A stretch of 64,000 nt of DNA from Phycisphaerae bacterium (GTDB lineage: Bacteria; Planctomycetota; Phycisphaerae; UBA1845; Fen-1342). Within the stretch, counting starts at the first letter, position 1, and the number at the start of each line of letters is the position of its first letter. Where the stretch lies: NCBI GenBank assembly GCA_017999985.1, contig JAGNKU010000001.1, positions 611,276 through 675,275 of the forward strand, written 5' to 3'. The notes below the pieces were generated by a model. That model made no database searches. It saw only the letters and a program-made list of their open reading frames with translations, and was not told the origin of the DNA. The position numbers were made by a program, and so were the translations under genes. Below, one piece after another: positions 26,938 through 33,318 of this stretch.

Positions 26938-29061
26938 ATGCCGCGTACGCTCGAAGAAATCCCGGCCCTGCAGTTCATGGCCCGCAACCGCGGACTGCTG
27001 TTCCCCATCGCGGCGGCGGCGCTGATCTTCGTCATCCTCATCCCGCTGCCGACCATGGCGCTGGATTTTCTCCTGCTCACCAACATGCTGCTGACGACGG
27101 TCGTGCTCATGACCGTCATGTACATCCGCAGCCCGCTCGAGTTTTCCAGCTTCCCCTCGCTGCTGCTGGCCCTCACGCTCTTCCGCCTCGTCCTGAACAC
27201 CGCTACTACCCGGCTCATTCTCGCCAACGGCGCCCAGGGCACCACCGCCGCCGGCCACGTCGTCGAGGCCTTCGGCCTGTTCGTGTCGGCCAACTCGCTC
27301 GCCGTCGGCGTGATCATCTTCCTGATCATCACCGTGATCCAGTTCGTCGTCATCACCAAGGGCGCCACGCGCATCGCCGAAGTCGCGGCCCGCTTCACGC
27401 TGGACGGCATGCCCGGCAAGCAGATGGCCATCGACGCCGACCTGAACGCCGGCAGCATCGACGAGGCCGAGGCCCGTCGCCGCCGCACCGAGATCGCCCG
27501 CGAATCGGACTTCTACGGGGCCATGGACGGTGCCAGCAAGTTCGTCCGCGGCGACGCCATCGCCGGCATCATCATCACGTTCGTCAACATCCTCGGCGGC
27601 CTCTACGTCGGCATGGTCGAGCACAACCTCTCGCTGATGCAGTCGCTCGAAATCTACACCAAGCTGACCATCGGCGACGGCCTCGCCAGTCAGATCCCCG
27701 CGTTCATCATCTCAGTCGGCGCGGGCATGCTCGTTACCCGCAGCACGGGCCAGACCAACATGGGCGAGGAAGTGCTCGGCCAGTTGCTCGCCAAGCCGAC
27801 GGCCCTGCTCGTCGCCGCGGGCTTCCTCTTCGTCATGACGTTGACGCCGCTGCCGAAGGTCCCCCTGCTGACCATGGCCAGCGGGTGCGGCCTGCTCGCC
27901 TATTTCCTGAAGCGCACGCAGACGCGGGCTGCCGTGCGGCAGGTCACCGAGCAGCGCACCCGGGAGCGGGCCAAGCCTGAGAAGATCGAGAGCCACCTCA
28001 GCGTCGACCCGCTCGAACTGCAGGTGGGTTTCGGGCTGGTCCGGCTGATCGACCGCGCCCGCGGCGGCGACATGCTCGACCGCATCGCGGGCATCCGCAA
28101 GCAGATCGCCCTCGACCTGGGCCTGGTCGTGCCGCCGGTGCGCATCCGCGACCACGCCGAACTCAAGCCGCACCAGTATCGCGTTCTGCTCCGCGGGCAG
28201 GAGATCGCGCGCGACGAGCTTTACCCCGACCAGTTGCTGGCCATCGACTCCGGCCTGGCCAGCCAGCACCTGAATGGCATCGAGGTACGCGAGCCGGCCT
28301 TCGGCCTGCGCGCCTGGTGGATCGAACCCGCCCAGCGCGACCACGCCGAGCGGGCGAACTACACGATCGTCGAGCCGTCCGGCGTGCTCGCGACGCACCT
28401 CACCGAGATCATCAAGCGGCACGCCGCCGACCTGCTGACGCGCGCGGACACCCAGGCCCTGCTGGACCATCTCAAGCAGCGCAACGCCGGCCTCGTCGAC
28501 GAGGTCGTGCCCAACCTGCTGAAGACCGGGCAGGTGCAGAAGGTGCTGCAGGGCCTGCTGCACGAGCGCGTGCCCGTCCGCGACCTGGAGACTATCCTCG
28601 AAATCCTCGGCGACTGGGCGCCGAAGACCAAGGACCTCGAAATCCTGACGGAGTACGCCCGCAACGGCTTGGCCCGCACGATCTGCGCCCAGTACAAGGA
28701 TCCCGCCGGCGTCATCCACGTCGTGACGCTCGATCCCGCGACGGAGGATTACATCCAGGGCAACATCCAGCGGCTCGAGAGCGGCTCGTCGCTCGCGCTG
28801 CCGCCCGACCGCCAGGCCGAGCTGGCCGTGAAATGCAAACGCCAGGTGGAAGCCGCCGCCGCCAATGCCGGCGCCGCGCCGGTCGCCGTGTTGTGTTCTC
28901 CCCAGGTGCGCCTGTGGACCCGCCGGGTCATCGAGCCCGTGCTGCCGCAGACGCCCGTGCTCGCGCTCAACGAGATCGTGCGCGGCATCGATGTCCAGGC
29001 TCACGGAGTAGTCAGCCTTGAATTCCAGCGTGCGAACGTTCCAAGCCCCGTCCATGCGTGA
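26938..29061 (+). CDS. flhA: Flagellar export gate protein FlhA
   Basis: A 707-residue FHIPEP-family protein. The N-terminal half holds about eight membrane helices and the conserved cytoplasmic FHIPEP segment (RFTLDGMPGKQMAIDADLNA, RRRRTEIARESDFYGAMDGA). The C-terminal half is the docking domain for export chaperones, with LLKTGQVQKVLQGLLHERV and VRDLETILEILGDWAPKTKD. It forms the nonameric ring that converts proton flow into export. Its end overlaps the flhF start by 44 bases. Length is typical. Confidence 0.96.
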   Translation: MPRTLEEIPALQFMARNRGLLFPIAAAALIFVILIPLPTMALDFLLLTNMLLTTVVLMTVMYIRSPLEFSSFPSLLLALTLFRLVLNTATTRLILANGAQGTTAAGHVVEAFGLFVSANSLAVGVIIFLIITVIQFVVITKGATRIAEVAARFTLDGMPGKQMAIDADLNAGSIDEAEARRRRTEIARESDFYGAMDGASKFVRGDAIAGIIITFVNILGGLYVGMVEHNLSLMQSLEIYTKLTIGDGLASQIPAFIISVGAGMLVTRSTGQTNMGEEVLGQLLAKPTALLVAAGFLFVMTLTPLPKVPLLTMASGCGLLAYFLKRTQTRAAVRQVTEQRTRERAKPEKIESHLSVDPLELQVGFGLVRLIDRARGGDMLDRIAGIRKQIALDLGLVVPPVRIRDHAELKPHQYRVLLRGQEIARDELYPDQLLAIDSGLASQHLNGIEVREPAFGLRAWWIEPAQRDHAERANYTIVEPSGVLATHLTEIIKRHAADLLTRADTQALLDHLKQRNAGLVDEVVPNLLKTGQVQKVLQGLLHERVPVRDLETILEILGDWAPKTKDLEILTEYARNGLARTICAQYKDPAGVIHVVTLDPATEDYIQGNIQRLESGSSLALPPDRQAELAVKCKRQVEAAAANAGAAPVAVLCSPQVRLWTRRVIEPVLPQTPVLALNEIVRGIDVQAHGVVSLEFQRANVPSPVHA

Positions 29062-30070
29062 AGCGCTGGAGCGCGTCAAAAGCGCGCTGGGGCCCGACGC
29101 CGTCATCCTCGGGACGCGCAGCCTGCCGGCGCCCGGCCTGGGCGGACTGGCCGGGCGGCAGCGCGTCGAGATCACCGCGGCCCCGCCGGGCCTGGCCACG
29201 CCGGCCCCGCGCGTCCGCCGGCGGCGCGCGGAAACCGCGTCCGCCGCCGCACCCGCCGCCCAGGCGGAAACACCGGCGCTGCCCCAGCACCTGTACCCGT
29301 ACTACGTTCAGTTGGTCCAGAATGAAGTGGCCGCGGAACTTGCCGCGCGCCTCGTCCGGCAGGCGGCCACGCGCGTCACCGATGGCCCCCACACCGAGCC
29401 TACCGTGCTGCGCGCCGCCCTGCGCGATTACATCGCGCAACTGCTGCCCCAGGCTGGCGGCATCGACCTCTCCGCGGGCACGCCGCGGCGCGTCGCGCTG
29501 GTCGGCCCGTCGGGCAGCGGCAAGACGACCACGCTGGCGAAGCTGGCCGCGCACTTCAAGCTGCGCCAGCGGCGCCGGGTCGCGCTGCTCTCGCTGGATA
29601 CGCATCGGCTGGCGGCGCACGAGCAGCTGCGCCGCTACGCCGAGGTCATCGACGTCCCCCTGCACACCGCGCAGACGATTGCCGAGGTCAAGCAGTGCCG
29701 CCAGGCGCTTGCCGACGTGGACGTGCTGCTGATCGACACGCCCGGCGTCGGGCTGCGCGAGCAGGGCCGCTTCGCCCGCCTTGCCACACTGCTCCGCGCG
29801 GCGCGTCCCGATGAGACGCACCTCGTCGTGCCTGCGTCGCTCGCACCCGAGGTCCAGGTGCGCGTCGCGCAGAGCTTCGCGCCGCTGGGCGTGGCCCGCG
29901 CCGTGCTCACGCGCCTGGACGACGCCGTCGGCTTCGGCGTCGTCCTGAACGTCGTGCAGCGTCTGAACCTGGGCGTGTCGTACCTCACCACCGGGCAAAA
30001 TGTGCCCAATGACATCGAAGAGGCTTGCAGCACACGCGTGGCGGAATTACTGTTAGCGCCCAACGCGTAA
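29018..30070 (+). CDS. flhF: Flagellar positioning SRP-type GTPase FlhF, with altered G3 motif
   Basis: A 350-residue SRP-GTPase. The start TFQAPSMREALERVKSALG is typical; a basic Ala-rich linker follows; the NG domain holds P-loop GPSGSGKTT at 163-171 and LDTHRLAAHEQLRRYAEV. The G3 box usually DTAGR reads DTPGVG at 240-245, and TKLD reads TRLD. FlhF places the flagellum at the pole. The TTG at 29018 (GGAG nine bases upstream) is taken as start and overlaps flhA; GTG 29030 is an alternative four codons in. Binding motifs are otherwise complete. Confidence 0.9.
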   Translation: MNSSVRTFQAPSMREALERVKSALGPDAVILGTRSLPAPGLGGLAGRQRVEITAAPPGLATPAPRVRRRRAETASAAAPAAQAETPALPQHLYPYYVQLVQNEVAAELAARLVRQAATRVTDGPHTEPTVLRAALRDYIAQLLPQAGGIDLSAGTPRRVALVGPSGSGKTTTLAKLAAHFKLRQRRRVALLSLDTHRLAAHEQLRRYAEVIDVPLHTAQTIAEVKQCRQALADVDVLLIDTPGVGLREQGRFARLATLLRAARPDETHLVVPASLAPEVQVRVAQSFAPLGVARAVLTRLDDAVGFGVVLNVVQRLNLGVSYLTTGQNVPNDIEEACSTRVAELLLAPNA

Positions 30071-30095
30071 GGCGGCGGGGCGCGGTCGTCCGATA

Positions 30096-30932
30096 ATGGA
30101 CCACGTCCACGGCGTGCATCTGGGACGGGTGGCGGAAGGGAAGCCGGCCGGGGGTTGTGTTGTCACGCTCCTCAGCGGCAAGGGCGGCATCGGCCAGACC
30201 AACGTCGCGCTGAATCTCGGCCTCGCGCTCGCGCGCCGCGGCTGCCGCACGCTGCTGCTCGATGCACACGCCAGCCCACCCGCGGCCCGACTCCTACTCG
30301 GAAGCTCCCTGTGCACCACGGCCCGCGCGCTGCGGCCGCACGGCAGCCGGCGGCCGCGCGCGCCCGCCGAACTACTGGCCCTCGGGTCTGCGCCGGTCGA
30401 ACTCGGGCGGGCCGCGGACCGCGACGCGGCCGGCATCGAGAACTCCACGACGCTCACGCGCCTGCGCCGCCGTTACGACGTACTGCTCGTGGATTGCGGC
30501 AGCTGCCTGAACCGCGTGACCGTGGCACTCGCGCGGGCCAGCGATCTGCGCATCTGGCTCACCGCGCCGGAACCCGCGGCCCTCGCCGGCACGTACGCCG
30601 CGGTGAAGGCGCTTACCGCCTGCGGTTGCCTGGGCCGCTCCGGGGTCGTCGTGAACATGGCGCGCTCCCGGTCGGATGCGGCGCAGACCGCCGGGCGTCT
30701 GGCGAGCGTGGCGCAACGCTTTCTCGGACTCACGCTGGAACTGCTCGGTTACGTGCCGTTCGATGCTCACGTCCCCGCCGCCGTCCGGCAGCGCCGGCCG
30801 CTGCTCGTGCGGTTTCCGCGCTGTCCCGCAAGTGTGCACATTGACGCGCTTTGCGACCGGCTCGGCCCCGCGGTGCCGGGGGGGCGGCGGCGCAGCGGCG
30901 TGTGGGCGCACGTTGCCAGCCTGTTTCTTTAG
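30096..30932 (+). CDS. flhG: Flagellar number regulator FlhG (MinD-like), degenerate P-loop
   Basis: A 278-residue MinD/ParA-family protein next to flhF. The deviant Walker A box reads SGKGGIGQTN at 27-36: the signature Lys (29) is present but the phosphate-binding Lys is Gln (34, codon CAG). The following block is LLLDAHAS instead of the usual LLLDADxG, and the Walker B-like VDCGSC is kept. FlhG normally hydrolyses ATP, dimerises and limits flagellar number while stimulating FlhF. With these changes, ATP hydrolysis is doubtful. A C-terminal membrane-targeting helix may be WAHVASLFL. ATG 30096 has no good ribosome site; GTG 30114 is possible. Confidence 0.8.
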   Translation: MDHVHGVHLGRVAEGKPAGGCVVTLLSGKGGIGQTNVALNLGLALARRGCRTLLLDAHASPPAARLLLGSSLCTTARALRPHGSRRPRAPAELLALGSAPVELGRAADRDAAGIENSTTLTRLRRRYDVLLVDCGSCLNRVTVALARASDLRIWLTAPEPAALAGTYAAVKALTACGCLGRSGVVVNMARSRSDAAQTAGRLASVAQRFLGLTLELLGYVPFDAHVPAAVRQRRPLLVRFPRCPASVHIDALCDRLGPAVPGGRRRSGVWAHVASLFL

Positions 30933-31005
30933 CCTGATCCTCTGAGGGTTTTCCCTGCCCGGGGACGGAAATGCGGGGGTTCGTCGGGCGCTTCGGGTCT
31001 CCGGA

Positions 31006-31034
31006 TACAAGGCCGCGCCGTACCAGACCGATAG
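31006..31034 (+). promoter_or_regulatory. Candidate sigma28 promoter before the small membrane gene and fliA
   Basis: TACA, then 17 bases, then ACCGATAG, resembling the flagellar sigma28 pattern with a slightly long spacer. A start near 31041 would lie about 11 bases before the ATG at 31052 and could give autoregulated expression of fliA. Support is a short motif only; the spacing matches the candidates near flgM and the diguanylate cyclase. Confidence 0.3.
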
Positions 31035-31051
31035 GAATCTCGGAAGCCGAT

Positions 31052-31342
31052 ATGATCCGACACACCGGTGCACAAATCGGTCTGCTCGCATTTGCCGTCG
31101 CGGTCGTGGCGGGTCTGTACGCGGGGAACCCGGCGACGGTCATTCTTATGCGCGCGCTGCTGGCACTGCTGGGCGGGGTCGTGATTGGCCAGCTCGCGGG
31201 CTGGGCGGCCAAGCTTGTCCTGCGCGACCACCTGCAGAGACGCAAGCTGCACATCGATCGGGAGCACCTGGAGGCCATGCGGGCGCTGACTCCACCAGCC
31301 GACGTGCGTGAGGCGACGGCTGAGCCGGCCGAAGTGAGTTAG
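31052..31342 (+). CDS. Small two-helix membrane protein of unknown function
   Basis: A 96-residue protein with two membrane helices (about residues 8-24, IGLLAFAVAVVAGLYAG; and 31-54, ILMRALLALLGGVVIGQLAG) and a charged C-terminal cytoplasmic tail (LRDHLQRRKLHIDREHLEAM). ATG 31052 is used; an in-frame start at 30971 would add an unconvincing Arg-rich leader. It lies 119 bases after flhG and only one base before the fliA start, so it is likely translated from the same message as fliA. I do not recognise the family; a role in motility is suggested by position only. Confidence 0.7.
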   Translation: MIRHTGAQIGLLAFAVAVVAGLYAGNPATVILMRALLALLGGVVIGQLAGWAAKLVLRDHLQRRKLHIDREHLEAMRALTPPADVREATAEPAEVS

Positions 31343-31343
31343 G

Positions 31344-32192
31344 ATGATGAATCGAGGCATGCGTTCCAACGGGCGGCTTCGCCGGGTCAGTCGCGACCAC
31401 CACGCGCAGTCGTTCCCCGATGCCGAGAGCCTGGCCACCGCGTGGCGCGAGTTTCGGGCGAGCGGCGACGATCACATCCGCAACCGCCTGATCGAGCACT
31501 ACCTGTACCTGGTGCGCTACAACGCCGAGCGGATCGGCGCGAAACTGCCGGACGAGGTCGATGTCGATGACCTGATGAGCGCCGGCATCTTCGGGCTGGT
31601 CGACGCGCTGGACGCGTTCGATGTCGAGCGCGGCGTGAAGTTCGAGACATACTGCGCGCCGCGCATTCGCGGGGCGATTCTGGACGAGCTGCGCAACATG
31701 GACTGGGTGCCGCGGCTGGTTCGCCATCGGGCCCACAAGCTGGCCGACGCCACGCGGGCGCTGGAGGCCGAGCTCGGCCGCGTACCGAACGATGAAGAGG
31801 TGGCCCGCCGGCTGAACATGACCCGGCCGCAGTTCCACAAGCTGCTGCAGGACGCGAACGCCGTCTCACTGATCTCGCTGTCGCGCAAGTACACCGACCC
31901 GGACTCGCAGCGCGACGTGTTTGAGATCGACGTGCTGCCCGACGACCGCGGCAGCGACCCGGTGGTCGAGGCGCAGAAGCAGGATCTCAAGGACCTGATC
32001 ACGCGCGGCCTGAGCCGGGCCGAGCGGCTGATCGTCGTGCTGTACTACTACGAGCAGATGACCATGAAGCAGATCGGGCAGACGCTGGACCTCTCCGAGT
32101 CCCGCGTCAGCCAGATGCACTCCGCCATCCTGGATCGTCTGCGGGCCCAGTTGCAGGCCCGGCGAAAGGAGCTGGTGCCCGACCTGCAGTGA
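31344..32192 (+). CDS. fliA: Flagellar RNA polymerase sigma factor FliA (sigma28/WhiG class)
   Basis: A 282-residue group 3 sigma factor. Region 2 has RNRLIEHYLYLVRYNAERIG, DDLMSAGIFGLVDALDAFD and GVKFETYCAPRIRGAILDEL followed by RNMDWVPR, the FliA/WhiG hallmark. Region 3 (RALEAELGRVPNDEEVARRL) and region 4 (YYYEQMTMKQIGQTLDLSES) are intact. It directs late flagellar genes and is expected to be held by FlgM, encoded at 54.3 kb. The ATG at 31344 is directly followed by a second ATG; a third Met lies five codons in. It ends 16 bases before the next small gene. Confidence 0.93.
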   Translation: MMNRGMRSNGRLRRVSRDHHAQSFPDAESLATAWREFRASGDDHIRNRLIEHYLYLVRYNAERIGAKLPDEVDVDDLMSAGIFGLVDALDAFDVERGVKFETYCAPRIRGAILDELRNMDWVPRLVRHRAHKLADATRALEAELGRVPNDEEVARRLNMTRPQFHKLLQDANAVSLISLSRKYTDPDSQRDVFEIDVLPDDRGSDPVVEAQKQDLKDLITRGLSRAERLIVVLYYYEQMTMKQIGQTLDLSESRVSQMHSAILDRLRAQLQARRKELVPDLQ

Positions 32193-32208
32193 CCGGCGAG
32201 GACGACCC

Positions 32209-32511
32209 GTGTCCACCATCCCTCCCAACTGGCTCGGCTCCATCATCCAGACCCAGGGTGCGCAGACGCGGGCGGTCGGTGACAAGCAGAGCGCCAGCGC
32301 CGCCCAGGCGGAACGCACCGGCGACGGCTTCGCCGAGAAGCTCCAGGACGTGATCGAGGAGACCGACCGCGACAGCCAGGTCTACTCCGACGCCGAAGGC
32401 AGCGGCAGCCAAGGCCGCCCCAGCGACACCCCCCCGCCCGAAGAGGAGCTTGCGGCGGAGGACACCAGCCCGCCGGACACCGGCGGTGGCGGGTTGGATT
32501 TGCAGGCCTGA
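32209..32511 (+). CDS. Small acidic protein after fliA, unknown function
   Basis: A 100-residue protein starting with GTG (GAGG about eight bases upstream). The first 15 residues (IPPNWLGSIIQTQ) look like a short amphipathic motif; the rest is polar, with DGFAEKLQDVIEETDRDSQV as a likely helix and an acidic Pro/Glu-rich tail with LDLQA at the end. It follows fliA by 16 bases and closes the flagellar block; the next gene is on the other strand. No catalytic motif and no recognised family. It could be a small regulatory partner, but that is only positional inference. Confidence 0.65.
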   Translation: MSTIPPNWLGSIIQTQGAQTRAVGDKQSASAAQAERTGDGFAEKLQDVIEETDRDSQVYSDAEGSGSQGRPSDTPPPEEELAAEDTSPPDTGGGGLDLQA

Positions 32512-32536
32512 CCGCCGCCGGGGGGGGGAAACCCAT

Positions 32537-33163
32537 TCAGACGGCCGTGTGCTCGCCGCGCGCGTCCAGCGCATCCCGCAGCGCCTTGAGGGCGCGCTGT
32601 GTAAGGGCGACCACCGCGTCCTCGGACTTCCCCAGCCGCTCGGCTACTTCCGTGAGCGGCCGGCCGTCCAGAAAACGCAGCTCGATGACGCGGCGATAGG
32701 CCTCGGGCAATTGAGACACGCACGTCATCAACGCCGCGACGGCCTCGTCGTGGCGGACGATGCGACTGGGAGTAGTCGAATCACGATAGATCTGGTCGAG
32801 CAGTGTCCCGTACGAACCGCTTTGATCGCCAATCCCCGGCGCTGCCTCACGGGCGACGTCCCGCTGCGCGCGATGCGCACTGCGATACAGATCGACCAAC
32901 TTGTGGTCGAGAATCGTCAGGACCCAGTTCAGGAAGGATGCGGGTCCACGCTGCTCGAAGCGGGCCACCCGCTGGAAAAGCTGCAGGTAGAACTCCTGCA
33001 GCACGTCCTCTGGGCTCAGGCGAGCGCGGATGCTCGGATCGAGTCGCGTGTTCACCCGTGCAACCAGGATCGGATGATACGTCGCCAGCAGCTTGGCCAG
33101 GGCCAATTGGTCCCCCGCGGCCGCCGCCGTGATCCACAGTTCAGTCTGGCCGCTGGCACTCAT
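32537..33163 (-). CDS. ECF-type RNA polymerase sigma factor
   Basis: A 208-residue sigma factor with region 2 (PSIRARLSPEDVLQEFYLQL, then SFLNWVLTILDHKLVDLYRS) and region 4 (LPEAYRRVIELRFLDGRPLT, then EVAERLGKSEDAVVALTQRA). The DVLQEFYLQLFQR and NWVLTILDHKLVD features are common in the sigma factors of planctomycetes that accompany Ser/Thr kinases. ATG 33163 is preferred because GAGGT lies six bases upstream. The gene is divergent from the kinase gene by 155 bases. No anti-sigma gene is next to it, so control by phosphorylation or signalling through the kinase is plausible but inferred. Confidence 0.88.
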   Translation of the reverse strand: MSASGQTELWITAAAAGDQLALAKLLATYHPILVARVNTRLDPSIRARLSPEDVLQEFYLQLFQRVARFEQRGPASFLNWVLTILDHKLVDLYRSAHRAQRDVAREAAPGIGDQSGSYGTLLDQIYRDSTTPSRIVRHDEAVAALMTCVSQLPEAYRRVIELRFLDGRPLTEVAERLGKSEDAVVALTQRALKALRDALDARGEHTAV

Positions 33164-33205
33164 CCGCTGACCTCGGGGCCTGCTGGCCGCCAGAGAGGCG
33201 TCGCT

Positions 33206-33211
33206 ATTGTA
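33206..33211 (-). promoter_or_regulatory. Possible -10 element for the ECF sigma gene
   Basis: On the minus strand TACAAT matches five of six bases of the sigma70 -10 box, about 43 bases ahead of the ATG. No good -35 box was found 16-18 bases upstream, so this is weak. Confidence 0.25.
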
Positions 33212-33263
33212 CCGCGCGAGCCGGACGCGCAGTGGCCAGGCGTGCCCGCGTGCCCGCACAGGA

Positions 33264-33292
33264 TTGCCGGCAGACTGGCGGCGAATTACGAT
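33264..33292 (+). promoter_or_regulatory. Candidate sigma70 promoter for the Ser/Thr kinase gene
   Basis: TTGCCG, a 17-base spacer and TACGAT give four of six matches in each box with ideal spacing. The predicted start near 33299 leaves a leader of about 20 bases before the ATG at 33319. Confidence 0.4.
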
Positions 33293-33318
33293 GCCCATGT
33301 CACCGGGGCCAGAGGCTT

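Noticed and set aside
24670-27624. A 984-codon minus-strand frame across fliP-flhA
   Set aside because: Antisense to five export genes; composition (His, Gln, Arg-rich) is that of a shadow frame.
30089-30096. TCCGATAA as a sigma28 -10 box driving flhG
   Set aside because: It overlaps the flhG ATG, so transcription would start inside the gene; kept only as part of the motif comparison.
31046-31053. GCCGATAT just at the ATG of the small gene before fliA as a promoter
   Set aside because: It overlaps the start codon; the ACCGATAG site 15-20 bases upstream fits better.
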